DNA from: Rhododendron vialii
Taxonomy: Eukaryota > Streptophyta > Magnoliopsida > Ericales > Ericaceae
Assembly (NCBI RefSeq): GCF_030253575.1
Contig: NC_080557.1
Coordinates: 43,476,501 to 43,540,500, forward strand
Direction: 5' to 3'
DNA length: 64,000 bases
A program made the translations under genes and the position numbers. Position 1 is the first letter of the stretch; every line of letters begins with the position of its first letter. Below, in pieces: positions 33,859 through 45,509 of this stretch. A model generated the notes under the pieces. The model made no database searches, was not told the DNA's origin, and worked only from the letters and a program-made list of their open reading frames with translations.

Positions 33859-35214
33859 GACCTTGAAGTTTCTTCAATGCCCTAGCGTGCTCCCAGATTG
33901 CAGCCGTCAGGATTGTGAGTGAGGGAGCACTTTTTATTGGCGAGCGGAGAATAGAATTCTATAGAAGGATCGAGACTCAGGAGGGCTGCGAAAGGCCTTG
34001 GACTCCCGTCTATCTGGGCTTCAAGCTTGGTGGGCCAGATACTCCAGCCCATCTTCCTCCACCGCCTTCAGTGAAGTACTTTCGGAATTCTAACATTGAA
34101 AAGTTATTAAACTGCCTACAACATCAAATTACAGATGTGTATATAGAGGGAGGGAAAGCATAAGAACTTAATTGATGAGAGGATATTACAACCTATCAAT
34201 ATGCGGATATACAAAGAGGCAAGCGGGATTATCTGACCCCACTGGATTGGAATTCTTCACAGAGATGTGCGTATATTTTTAGATGCTTTGGTCTCGTCCA
34301 TATGTCTTGCCCCAAGTAGTATTGGAGAATTACAATCTTGCCTAACTTGTTTCACTTAGCACCTGATTTTTTTACTATTTTTTTTGTCCCATCTACTTTT
34401 TAAAGTAATAATGCATACATCTTTTTTTTATTAATCTTTAATTTGAATAGAAGTTACAAAGATTAAAAGAATCTGGACATGATGGCATCACAAGCACACC
34501 TTCTAATAAATTTCAACTAAGTTGGCATCCATGATTATCAACAATCATATGTCACGAGGACCCAAACGAACAAAACGAGTTAGCAAGAAACCAACCGTAG
34601 TTTTCTGAAGACAGAATTGTTTTTCCTGTGAATATTTGACTCAAGTGCCATAAAATTCTAGGTCCGCCACCTACTATGTGTGCAACTAATACAGCTAAAA
34701 CAATACAAATTGCAAACTAATGAAGACAAATAACACAACCAAATCAAATGAATGATACACATCGAGCGATAAAATTGATCTGGCGATTAGATGTCAGAGA
34801 ACCATATGTAGATTTGCGATGATCAACTGTCCTGGTAGTCTCACTATTAACGAAACTTCCTTACAGAAATTGACTGATACAAACCAAGTGACTAAAGCAC
34901 CACAGGTTGAAAGAACTACATGCACGGTTAGTCTACGTGCATCTCGACAGCCAAGATGGATGAGATTCATAAGAAGGTAGGATTGAGATTGAGATTGGTA
35001 ATGAGATGAGATTGATAACTTACTTGTTTGTTTGGGATGAGATTAGATGATGTGATTATTAATATTATGTTAGTTTCACATATGATAGGATATGATTGGA
35101 TTGAATGAATAGTATACATTTCCATTTTTGCCCTTACGTAAATCAGAACGATAACTACACCCTGCACTATGCATCAAAAGCAAACCGAGAAAACAATAAA
35201 TAACCCAAAGTCTT

Positions 35215-35690
35215 TATAGTAAAAAAATATAGTTAAAAAATTAAATGATCTAATTTTTAATTCGTTTGAATTGATGCGAAGATCTTAGTAATCTAATCAT
35301 ATTATTCTAAATGATCATAATTAAATTTTATTTTTAGGGCTCTCATAATTAAGTTTCTGCCCCACAAGATCCTAAATAGAAAACATAAATTTAATTATAA
35401 GAGCTTTAGAGACAAAATTTAATTATGACCCTATAGAATAGGATGATCGGGAAAATAACATCTTCGCACCGGTTCAAATGGATTGAAAATTGGAGTATTT
35501 AATTTTTAACTATATTTTTTAATATATAACACCGTTTAAAAAAATAAATTGCTCCAATTTTCAATTCGTTTGAACCGATACGAAGATATTATTATTTTGA
35601 TTATATTATTCTAAATTATCATAATTAAATTTTATCGTTAGAGCTCTTATAATTAAATTTTTGCTCCATAAGATCCCTAATAATTCTTCC
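35215..35690. repeat. Foldback repeat units related to the array in the dioxygenase intron
   Basis: Alternating inverted copies of a unit containing TTAATTATGACC, AGAATA(A/G)(T/G)ATGAT, AAGATCTTCGCA-like and GGTTCAAACGGATT-like blocks, with TTTAATTTTTAACTATATTT at the centre. The same unit occurs at 38190-40110. Confidence 0.75.
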
Positions 35691-35889
35691 ACCAAGGTTA
35701 ATTTTGTCTCCTTCCATCATCGGACCATGGACCGGATTATGAATACCATCTTCACGAGGGTATTAGTAATACCCCATAGGTCGGCTTGGACATCCTAATG
35801 ACCTAATAGTCCGGACCCTTTTTTGTTACCAAACAGAGTATTAATACTTCTGTGGGATTAGTACTCCTATCAAATGGGGCCTAAAATCG

Positions 35890-36320
35890 ATAGAGAGAAT
35901 GCAGTGAAAGAATTGTTGCGGAAACAAACGATCGAACCAGAACACAAACACACACAAAACACAGAGACAAAGAGGTTTACGTGGTTCCTTATGAATTAGA
36001 TATGTCCACGGGATGAGGCAGTCGGATTTCTATTATAAAGGAAGAGGAGGAGGATTACAAAATCACTCAAATTCACACTCACTCAAACACTAAGTAGGTT
36101 AGGATCGTGGAGAGAATACAACAAGAAATTATAAGAGACTGGAATATTATTGCAAACACTGACTGGCTTACTTACTTGAACTAGCTTGTTCTGTACAATG
36201 GGATGAACCCTCCTTTTATAGGCGCAAGGAGGATAATACAGACACGATAAGGCACTGCTCCTAGTCTTGGTTCTAGTTTACAAACCTGCAACACACCTAC
36301 GTATTAGGTGCTACATATTA
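35890..36320. mobile_element. Possible LTR-retroelement remnant
   Basis: Contains GAGGTTTACGTGGTTCC and TATGTCCACGGGATG, motifs I associate with LTRs of plant retroelements, plus a CCTTTTATAGGCGC segment. No paired LTR or coding region was found, so the family and limits are uncertain. If real it is an old fragment. Confidence 0.3.
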
Positions 36321-36821
36321 ATTGAAAGTTAGTATTCAGTTACTATTCACACTTAATTGAAAGTTACTATTCACATACAAATGTATACATATGCTCTCTG
36401 ACAGAGCCTCATAGGAGGAGCTCGGCTCCCTCCCCCTCACAGTGCTCTACTCTCTTTACACTGCCTTACTCTTCTCTCTGGTCTTTCACTCAAGAGAGAT
36501 ACTAAAAAAAACCCAATGCAAAGGACTCCAATTTATAGCTAAAACTTGGAGCCCTGTTCATGAGCCACGAGAGGCTTATTTACTGCAATCCCACGCCTGG
36601 GATTTTCCGGATGTAGGCGTGCCTTTTGAAGGCTGCCATGCTAATCCAAAACCTTGACTTCAATCACCCATTCAAAGTGGGGCCAACAAAATCGACAAAG
36701 GTTGCCAATCTTTATCCAATCTTTTGACCAAGGAGAGGATTTGAGCCACATATTCCTACAAGAATAACCACCGGCGGTTGTTGGAAGTGAAATTGCTAGG
36801 ATCCCGTGTACCCTATACAAC

Positions 36822-36841
36822 AGAGAGAGAGAGAGGGGACC

Positions 36842-36874
<33 letters not shown>
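36822..36874. repeat. (GA)n tract in the dioxygenase leader
   Basis: Two GA runs (36822-36836 and 36845-36874) ending 24 bp before the ATG. Confidence 0.95.
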
Positions 36875-36877
<3 letters not shown>

Positions 36878-36897
36878 GACATCATCTCTTCTGCAAA

Positions 36898-39800
36898 ATG
36901 AAAATGAGCCCCAGCATACATACACCCAGCTACTACGACTCCTACCCTCCACTCTTGCGCCCAAATAACAACCCAATCCACGACCTTAACCAAGACCCGA
37001 ATCCTATACCCGACCCGAATCCCGACCCAATACCCGTTATCGACTTCCAAAACATACACAACGACGCCATATCGGAAGCATGCCGGAATTGGGGCGTATT
37101 CCGTTTGGTAAACCACGGGATACCGGACGCACTCCTGAACCAACTCCGCGGCCGAGCCGAAGAGGCGTTCTCTCTCCCCTTCGATTCCAAACACGCCCTT
37201 AAGTCGTGCGCTGCCATGGCCTACTTTTGGGGCACCCCTGCCCTTACGCCTACCGGGGAGACCGTAGAGAGGGGTCCCACCCCCCCGGCGGACGTGAAGT
37301 GGTTCGAAGGGTTCAATGTTCTTTTGAATCAGCAGTCCCAGCAGCTTCAAGTTGAAGATCCTGTGCTTGACAATTTCAGGTAGTAGTAATTTTTTACGTC
37401 TCCTTTTTGGTCGACTTTTTACTGACTAGTTGACTTCGTAGACCTTCCCCCCCCTCCCGGTTTCGTTCTTGTTCATTGGGTTGTTTGAGAGATCCATTTA
37501 TGATCACCGGAGGAGGCAGGCACACGCGATATGAGCAAGTAAAAAATTAATCCGAAAACTTTGATTAAATTCGTGAATAGCAAGGTTATCTTAATTCACC
37601 TCTTCACAAATTTTTGACCACAACTATATATTTCAATCTCCCTCCTCGGTTCTCGATCTCTTCTTTTCTAAAATATGTAACAAAGAAAATTGAAATAAAA
37701 GGAAAATTCGATTCAGAATTTTCGTATGTATTTTACTACGATTTTGATAGGAAAAATATTATTGCAGCTCAACTTGAATTTGAATATGACATTCTACAAC
37801 AATAACTCTGATATTTCGTTTTCATACAAGTTTTTCTTGTTATGTCACATTGACCCCACAATCACAATTACAGTGTTGGTGGCTAATTATTGTTTCAAAT
37901 GGGTGCATGCGTACTTTTTCATTGCATGATTGGAATGTTGACGGATATGGCCTTTCCTAGCTAGGCCTTAGAGCATCTCCAATAGACTCAAATCGATTCT
38001 AAGCAAAATGACTAGAAAAAGTGCAATTTTTTACTTTAGTTAGCACCTAAATATTTGTATTGAGAATAAATTATACACGGAGGGGCCGTGTATGAGGAAG
38101 TGCCCGCCCACCCAATAAAAAAAAGGCAACTCAGTGGGTGAGACAGTGGGCAAAAAGGGACCAATGTTAGGAAATGATTTTTTGAAATCCTGTGAAGCAG
38201 AAATTTGATTATGAGAGTTTTAAAAATAAAATTTAATTATGACCATTTAGAATAATATGATCAGAATAATAAGATCTTCGCAGTGGTTCAAACGAATTAA
38301 AAATTGGAGCACTTAATTTTTTGATTATATTTTTTTAATATATAAACAATTCAAAAATATTAATCGTTTCAATTTTCAATCCGTTTGAACCAGTGCGAAG
38401 ATCTTATTATTCTGATCATATTATTCTCAACAATCATAATTAAAATTTTTCTTTAAGGCTTTCATAATCAAGTTTCAGTTCCATAGATTTATGATCCTTT
38501 AAATTTTGTTCATCATTTTATGACCCTTTAAAATGAAGAACAAATACTTAATTATGAAAGCTCTGGAGACAAAATTTAATTATGACCATTTAAAATGATA
38601 TGATTACAATAATAAGATTACAATAATAAGATTTTCGCACGGGTTCAAACGGATTAAAAATTAGAGCGCTTAATATTTTTGAACCATTTATATATTAAAA
38701 AAATATGGTCAAAAAATTAAGTGCACCAATTTTTAATCTGTTTGAACCAGTGGGAGGATCGTATTATTCTGATCATATAATTCTAAGGGGTCATAATTAA
38801 ATTTTGTCTGTAAAGCTGTCATAATTAAGTATTTGTTCTTTATTTGGAACCCCGTGGAACAGAAACTTGATTATGAGAATCCTAGAGACAAAATTTAATT
38901 ATGTTTGTTCAGAATAATATGATTAGAATAATAAAATCTTCACACTGGTTCAAACAGATTGAAAATTGAAACGCTTAATATTTTTGAACTGTTTATATAT
39001 TAAAAAAATATGATCAAAAAATTAAGTGCTCTAATTTTTAATCCGTTTGAACTAGTGCGGTAGGGGTGGCAAACGGGCGGGTTTGGGTCAAATTGGGTAA
39101 GTTGTTAGTGGGTTGGGTCTTTAATGGGTCATTGACCCATTTAGACCCATTAACTATGAGTCTAATTACTCATACCCAACCCGACCCATTTATTTCAAAG
39201 CAAACCCGACCTGACCATTAACCCAATTACATATATACTAAAAATTATGATCGAAAAATTAGAAAAGTAAAAAAAAATTATGTTCGAAACTCATAAATTT
39301 TTTCAAAAAGACGAGAATAAGTAATTTTTTTTGTCTTATTGATTTTTTTTTTGTCTTTATTCAAAAAATTATAAGTTTCGATCAAATTTTTTTACTTTTT
39401 TGATTCCTCTCATCAAAACAAATTAATAAGTCACAAAAATATGGCACAAAACAAATAAAATGCAAAAAAAAATTGAATAAGGACAAAAAAATAAGTCAAT
39501 TTTTTAATCCAAACCCTTTGCGGGACTACCATGAGAGAAATTTATTCATGGCGGAGCACAATTTCACGGGTCCATTCGCGCAATTAATGGATAAGATGTG
39601 TTTTCAATTTTAACTGGTTAAAATAATTGTTACAGATCACAATTGATTTTTAATTCGGACCATTTAAAATATTTTTGGACGCGTGTGATTTAGCACAAAA
39701 TAATTGAATAAAAGAGGGAGAATGCCATGCTCCTTGGGAGGGGGGGCGAGAGAGAGAGAGAGGGGGCCGTACTCCTCCACTTCCCAATTGCAAAAGAGAC

Positions 39801-41920
39801 CAATTAAGAGATAAAATTTGGTGGGTTACTTTCATTGCCCATTAGATCATTTAAGTTGTCCCAATTAATACCCAATTATGACCCAACTAATAATGGGTTA
39901 GCTGGGTTTGAACTCATTCTTACCCAACTAATACATGGGTTGGGTTGGGTCTATTTTTTAGTTGATGGGTCTGGATTTGTTAATGGGTCTGGGTTCAATT
40001 TGCCACCCCTATAGTGCGAAGATCTTATTATTCTGATTATATTATTTTAAAGGGTCATAATTAAATTTTATTTTTAAAACTCTCATAATTAAATTTCTGC
40101 TCCACAGGAGCCCAAAAAATCATTTTCTAACATTGTCCCATTTTTGCCCACTGTCTCACCCGCTGAGTTGCCTTCATTTTATTGGTTGGGTGGACAGGCA
40201 CTTCCTTATACACGGCACTTCCTTATACCCACCAGCCTAGTTTTTTTAGACTAGTCAAATCCCATTAATATTATTATATTAACGTATATACACAAAAATA
40301 TATTTTCTACACAAAATATATACATAATATGTATTGAAGAAGAACCCAGATCCACAAAAGCTCCATCTCCGGCGCTGTCATCCCCAATCTCTATAGCAAC
40401 CACCGCCATCCACCATACCCACGTCTCTCTCTCTCTCTCTCTCGTACCAGACCTATTCCAACTTTTTTCCCGCCGCCGGCGTCGTTGAGTTGTTTCATCC
40501 GCCGTCGAGTTCGATTCCGGAGTCCGTCGTCGAGTTTGATATTGCCTCCGCCGCCGTCGTGGAGTTCCATTTTCTTGTTGCCGCTGTACCCAAGTTTGAT
40601 TTTTCCGTCGTCGAGATCGATTTAATTATTTGGAGATCTGGAACAAGTCTCCTTTGTACTTCCCTACTTCTTCCTCACGAAAAGCTCTACCAAATCCCGC
40701 AGGTGGCTGGTTGCGGGATGCCATGAATGACTGAATCTGTAACGGGAAACTGCAACGAAAATATAAATAATGTTAGCTAGTGAACAAGTACCTCGCTGGT
40801 ACACGCGAGGAGCTGTAGCAATATTCTAAGAGGCGACCCTTTTGCTTAGGCTGCTGGGACTTGATTTTGTGGTTCAACCTATTCAAAATACCTTAAAAGG
40901 AGGGTTTTGCTTAGTCTATTGGAGATGCTCTTATATGTATACATCGGTCGTTCTAAATTGGAGGGAGTGGTTGGTAGGAGTAGTACAATTTTATCAGTAC
41001 TGTCACACCAAAATGCTTCTTTCTTTTTTTTTTGGCATATCTCATACGAATATAAACTTAATTTCTTATTGGATTGTGATTTTTGCATTCTAAAAATTGA
41101 TGGATGAGCTCCAAAATTGAACTGTGTTGATGAACAAAACGATATCGTTTTGGAGCCCCTTCATCAATTTTTAAAGTGCTAAAATCAATTTCCTTTGTTA
41201 AATGCAATATATTGTTCAAGACTCGTGCTGGATGAGTACGGAAGGCACCAATCGAGACTAGCAACAACGATTTTCAAAGCCATGGCAGAGGACCTCAACC
41301 TGGATCAAAACCTATACGAGTCGTATCTCTCTCCGTCGACTGCATCCATGCGCATCTACCGTTACCTAAAGTGCCCGCTCCCTATGTGGGGCCTCGATGC
41401 CCACACAGACAGCTCAGTACTTACTATACTAACCCATGATGAAGTTGAAGGGTTTCAAGTCTGCAAAGGAGACGATGAATGGATCGATGTCGAACCTATT
41501 CCCAACACGCTAGTTCTTATCCTCGGAGATTTGATCCAGGTTCCTATCCAAACTGAATTTTAAGCAGAGACATCCATTTGCCATTTCAAATGTCAATTTT
41601 GCTACCACATCATTCTGTATGAATTTTATGTTTATGAATAACTTGGGGGTTCTTGTGTATGTTGGATATTGTGGTTGGGTTAGGCAATGAGCGATGACAA
41701 GTACAAGAGCGTGAAGCATAGAGTGAAGGCAAACAAGTACAAGGAGCGACTCTCGGTTGGCTACTTCGTGTTCTCAGCCATAGATGCTGTGATCCAGAGC
41801 TCAAAGTACAAGCCATTTACCTATGCCGATTTCCGTGCAGGAGTCCAACATGACTTGAAGACCATTGGGTACAAAAAAGTTGGGCTGGGCCACTTCAAGC
41901 TTACCCACGCCTCTCCTTAG
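36898..41920 (+). CDS. 2-oxoglutarate/Fe(II)-dependent dioxygenase (gibberellin-oxidase-like)
   Basis: Three exons: 36898-37379, 41221-41539, 41684-41920, total 345 aa, phases 2 and 0. A DPNP-rich N terminus is followed by the DIOX_N start (IPVIDF at 45-50) and ACRNWGVFRLVNHGIP. The catalytic fold shows HTD (H222, D224), the distal H279 in SVKHRVKANK, and the 2OG-binding R289/S291 in ERLSVGYF. All Fe- and cosubstrate-binding residues are present, so it should be an active enzyme. The substrate is not readable. Resemblance is to C20-type GA 2-oxidases and to the uncharacterised At5g58660-like clade, which I recall lies next to PSY1. Two in-frame ATGs (36898, 36904) are candidate starts; the first was used. 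A GA tract lies 24 bp upstream. Intron 1 (3841 bp) is almost wholly transposon nest. Confidence 0.92.
38085..40216. mobile_element. Foldback element built of inverted ~150-bp units
   Basis: The ends GCCGTGTATGAGGAAGTGCC and GGCACTTCCTTATACACGGC are inverted and extend over 200 bp (CCACCCAATAAAA, CTCAG.GGGTGAGACAGTGGGC, AATGTTAGGAAATGATTTTT). The interior alternates forward and reverse units: forward near 38190, 38560 and 38870; reverse near 38345, 38700, 39000 and 40013. No clear target duplication. Confidence 0.8.
39061..40011. mobile_element. Non-autonomous hAT element, 951 bp
   Basis: The ends TAGGGGTGGCAAA and TTTGCCACCCCTA are inverted, with 8-bp target duplications TAGTGCGG (39053-39060) and TAGTGCGA (40012-40019). 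Subterminal regions are packed with TGGGT/ACCCA repeats, as hAT transposase sites usually are. It interrupts the third inverted pair of the foldback element. Confidence 0.88.
40331..40740. other. GC-rich segment inside the Harbinger-type element
   Basis: An unusually GC-rich stretch with repeated CGTCGTCGAG and GCCGCCG motifs and a CT tract (40424-40443). A short open frame exists, but its Pro/Ser/Val composition looks like repeat translation and no product is recognised. Confidence 0.4.
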
Positions 41921-43360
41921 TCGTACCCATTTGAAAAGGTTGTATTTGAAGATGTTTTGTTTGGTGAAATCATTAGTCAGTTTGTGTACACCGTTGGTCA
42001 TCATGCCACAAAGGCAATATCTATTACTACGTCACTAAGGCAAATCAAAGTCGAGTTCCAGCACCCGATACCAGATTCCTGCATCTCAATTCAGCTTCTC
42101 AGAAACTGGGTTTCTGTTTTCAGCACCAAATCCCTTGGATGTTTCTCAGATTGAGAACAAGAGATACTAAGCTAATTCTGGTGCTAAACTGATCATCACT
42201 TCAACTCGTACACCACCTGAATTTCCCTTGTGACTATGATCATTTCCTGGGTTTCCCAGCATTTGCAATGAATTTCGTGGTGTTTACTTGGACTGTTGAA
42301 ATGAAACCAGAATTGTTGGGGGATGCTGTTCTTCTATGAAACCAACATTTTATTACTGCTATTAAGCTTGGAAATTACAACCATTTCCGACAAACAAGTT
42401 TCATAAAACTAACTCAAAAGAAACTCATCATCTTAGAAACTGGGAGGGAACAACTCACCTCCAACTTTAAGTTCTATACGTATTACAAGATATTAGAAGC
42501 CCATTTCAAGGCTGCCTCAGGCAAGATAATTAATGATCAGGTTTTCTATAGCACCACACCAAACATTATTTCAGTTGCACACATTACCAAACTTTTACGC
42601 ACCGTATCTAATTTCTAGCAAACGCTTTTATTTGTATGATGATACACACATGAAAGACACTCGTCGAAATGGGGATATTAGCTTTTGATCACTGTTGGGC
42701 TTGTGAAGCTTTGCGGACGCTTTAATTTACTTTCTTGATTGTTCTTGGAACGTGTGTGTTTGTCGCAACTCCTGGAACACTAATCATCTGGGACAAATTG
42801 TCAATAATCTTTGGTCCCAAATTCCCATTAGTGACGCACGGTAATTTCTGTTCATAAGCTGAAAGATGGACTCCAAGTGCAGCCCTACCGGAAGGATCAA
42901 CATTGTTTGACCGAGAAGAGTCCCACTCGATAGCTTTGGCTGTGCTGCAAGCAATGCTTGCACCGCCTGGAACAGTCAACATAGCCGGATTCTGCCACAA
43001 TATTAATGGGAAAATACACATGATCGGGTTATTTTGTACGACAGTAATGTAGTTAATGAAAAGGGTTTATGGAGATTTAATTTGATTGAATTAATCACCT
43101 GTGGGAAGAGCCTCTCAAAGATCATTCTGTAGTTGAAGGCCTCCTTTGTGGTTGGGGTATTGTGAGGTTAGATATGTGTAGCATGAACCATCATCTTATT
43201 GGTCACCGAAATTGAAATGCAACATTAGTAGCAAACCATTGTTATGGTAACCATTAAAAACGTATCCGTTTAAAACAGGAAGAAAGGTAGCAGATGAGTA
43301 CGTGTTGTTCGGCATGGGCTTTGAGCCCATCAATCCGGCTGTAGCCGACACCATCATTGA

Positions 43361-43577
43361 TGCTGTGTTTGGATGGGTTTTTGAGAATTTTTGAGTTTGG
43401 TTTTTTGGTTAATTAGTGGAGAGAGAAATATGGTAATGATTGGAGATAGGAATAATGAGTGGAGAGAGATAGAGACAGAAATGAGAATAATGATTGAAGA
43501 GAGAAATGATTGAAAGTCGGGGTAATGAGTATTTTTTGAGTTGAGAAAAAATTTTCAAGTTGGGATCCAAGCAAGGC
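43361..43577. mobile_element. MITE inserted in pseudogene exon 11
   Basis: The ends TGCTGTGTTTGGAT and ATCCAAGCAAGGC are inverted. The interior repeats GTGGAGAGAGA and AATGATTGAAGAGAG as in the element at 17095. It splits exon 11 of the asparagine synthetase pseudogene. Target duplication not clear. Confidence 0.75.
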
Positions 43578-45032
43578 ATGAATTGCTCTTTTTGCCTGTA
43601 GAGAATATGCTGCAAGGCATAAAACAAGGACATGTTAGTTTGAGCAAATTCACCAAAGCCCAGACTTTGAATGAAGAAGTGTATTGATTTGTGGTTGTTG
43701 ACCTTTGGTAGATAAGGATTTTCTTCATCGTCAAAGGCCCTCCTCAGAACCCACTTCTGGATTAGCCCTTCTTCTCGCTGAACGTAAAAGATGTTTGAAG
43801 AAAATTAGGGAATCCTCCAAGAAAATTCAGAAGTTTTCTAGATACCAAAAGCACTTGGAACAAAGTTCCTTTACCATCTTCCACTCAGGGTCGATGCTCA
43901 TAGCAACATTGATAAATTCTTTATCCAGGAAGGGAACCCGAGCTTCCAGTCCCCAAGCAGATGTTGCTTTGTTAGCCCTCAAGCAACCATATTGATGGAG
44001 AGCTTTTATCAGTAAACAAGAACCTTCTCACTTTTTCCTTACATATGAGAGGCAGTTTGACGTATATGATTTAAGGGTATTTTGCACCATCTCCTATACC
44101 ATAGATTTTCCACCAAGTCATTTTTGCAAAATTACTCCTGTTAATTGAAATGAAGATTTAATACCTTGCGACAAGTCTCACGGTGGAACTCTTCTTTCTT
44201 GGGTGCCTTGAGGAAGTACAAATACCCACCGAAAACCTCATCAGAGCCATCACCACACAAGATCGTCTTCACTCCCAACGCCTTGATTTTACGTGACATG
44301 AGGAACATAGGGGTGCTTGACCTGATTGTCGTCATGTCATATGTTTCAGTGTGGTAAATGACATCTTCAATGGCATCAATGCCATCCTGCCCACATGCCC
44401 AAAGACAAGTCGATAATTGATAAATTAACTAAGTAGAAGAACCCTAAACACTTCTGGTTGGGAAGGTGAAATTCTTTGTACTGATACCTGAACACTGAAA
44501 TGAAACTCGTGGTGAACAGTACCCAAATAGTCCGCAACTTCTTTTCCAGCCTTCAAATCCGGTGAACCCTTTTCAACAAAAGCAAAGATTGGTAAGAGGA
44601 CTAAAATAACTTGCTGTGATTCAACAATGTAAATACTTTACGTTGACATTCCTCTGAATTTGTATCATTACTGTAGAGTATGTGAGCTCACCTCAAGGCC
44701 AACGCAGAAGGAATGGAGTTGAGTGCCCCATTGCTTTGCACCCTTTGTGCCGGTCAAGTGACGGGCGGCGATGGAAGCCACTAAGGATGAGTCTAGTCCT
44801 CCAGAAAGAAGAACTCCAAAAGGCACATCAGTCATTAGCATCTTAATGACAGCCTGCAAATTTTTTGCAAACAACCCATAAGTAATTTTCTCATGCACTA
44901 CCCACCTCAGAGTATTTCTTCAATAATTTGTAAGTTCTCACATTTTCAAGGGCATCCCTTAATACAATTGGACCATATGGGGTTGATGGAATAGCCTCAG
45001 AAAACCGGGGGGGTTGTACCATCTGCGAAAGG

Positions 45033-45198
45033 CACTTTCTTTGCTAGAGTACAAGTGACCGGGTGGAAACATCTCAAAATGTTCTCTGTTTTTGTTCAGG
45101 ATCGGTTTGGATTGCGTCTGAGCTGAAAGTCTTGAACGATGACTGTAAACATTTTGAGATGTTTCCACCCGGTCACTTGTACTCTAGCAAAGAAAGCG
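45033..45198. repeat. Inverted duplication at the 5' break of the pseudogene
   Basis: Arms 45033-45082 and 45148-45198 are inverted and almost identical (about 50 bp, coding for [10 protein letters not shown]). The loop carries the upstream part of exon 5, including its acceptor, in plus orientation. Confidence 0.93.
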
Positions 45199-45433
45199 CA
45201 CATTCTTGTAGAACTCACGATTACGTGTGTAGACCGTTGGGCTAAAATTTGAATAAACACATCCTTTTTTTTTATCTTTTCATCACGCCTCATTCCTTTC
45301 GCATGTTGGGCTAAAATTGCAGGTGCACCAAGCTTTAGACTTCGTTCCGTTAAGCACTTTTTGTGTTTATTCAAATTTTTTTCATGTTTATTAGTTTTGT
45401 GCCAAATTTTTACAGATTATTGATTCGTCTCAC

Positions 45434-45509
45434 CAAATATTTTGGGAAATAACCACTTTTAAGCAAACAAAAACCCGTTAAAAGTGGTTATTTTCCAAAA
45501 TATTTGGGT
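45434..45509. repeat. Hairpin with 30-bp arms
   Basis: AAATAACCACTTTTAA at the left and TTAAAAGTGGTTATTT at the right, both continuing through CAAATATTTTGG and its inverse, with a loop of about 15 nt. Confidence 0.88.

Larger units (their letters stand above)
31310..36897. other. PHF5A leader intron plus divergent intergenic region
   Basis: The PHF5A leader exon and intron occupy about 31310-33925. The intron carries two diverged direct copies of a block (about 32470-32640 and 33270-33480, both with GAGTTTTCAGG and CGCACAACA), plus CT microsatellites. 34000-36897 holds foldback repeats (35215-35690), an LTR-like stretch and the dioxygenase leader. Confidence 0.5.
37971..40930. mobile_element. 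Large non-autonomous PIF/Harbinger-type element, 2960 bp
   Basis: TTA target duplications at 37968-37970 and 40931-40933. Terminal inverted repeats GAGCATCTCCAATAGACT and AGTCTATTGGAGATGCTC. No transposase frame. It fills most of intron 1 of the dioxygenase gene and itself hosts the foldback element and a hAT insertion. Confidence 0.85.
42722..45198 (-). pseudogene. Asparagine synthetase pseudogene, 5'-truncated
   Basis: This is a second copy of the gene at 57547-61945. Exon equivalents are: 13 (42722-42991), 12 (43099-43206), 11 (43302-43609, interrupted), 10 (about 43703-43783), 9 (43875-44009), 8 (44165-44386), 7 (44488-44568), 6 (44692-44853) and part of 5 (44942-45082). Exons 1-4, carrying the whole glutaminase nucleophile region, are absent. 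Exon 12 has an in-frame TAA and has lost its acceptor AG, exon 9 has lost its acceptor AG, and exon 11 is split by a MITE of about 215 bp. The PP-loop SGGLDSS survives, but the later conserved [11 protein letters not shown] reads [11 protein letters not shown]. Several exons keep exact lengths, so decay is moderate. The 3' flank is also shared with the intact copy back to about 42258. A transcript is possible; a functional enzyme is not. Confidence 0.93.

Noticed and set aside
36796-37350. 184-codon minus-strand frame over dioxygenase exon 1
   Set aside because: Antisense shadow of a real exon with codon bias; no motif.
40490-40726. 78-codon frame in the GC-rich part of the Harbinger-type element
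   Set aside because: Translation of a CGTCGTCGAG-type repeat; no transposase or host domain recognised.
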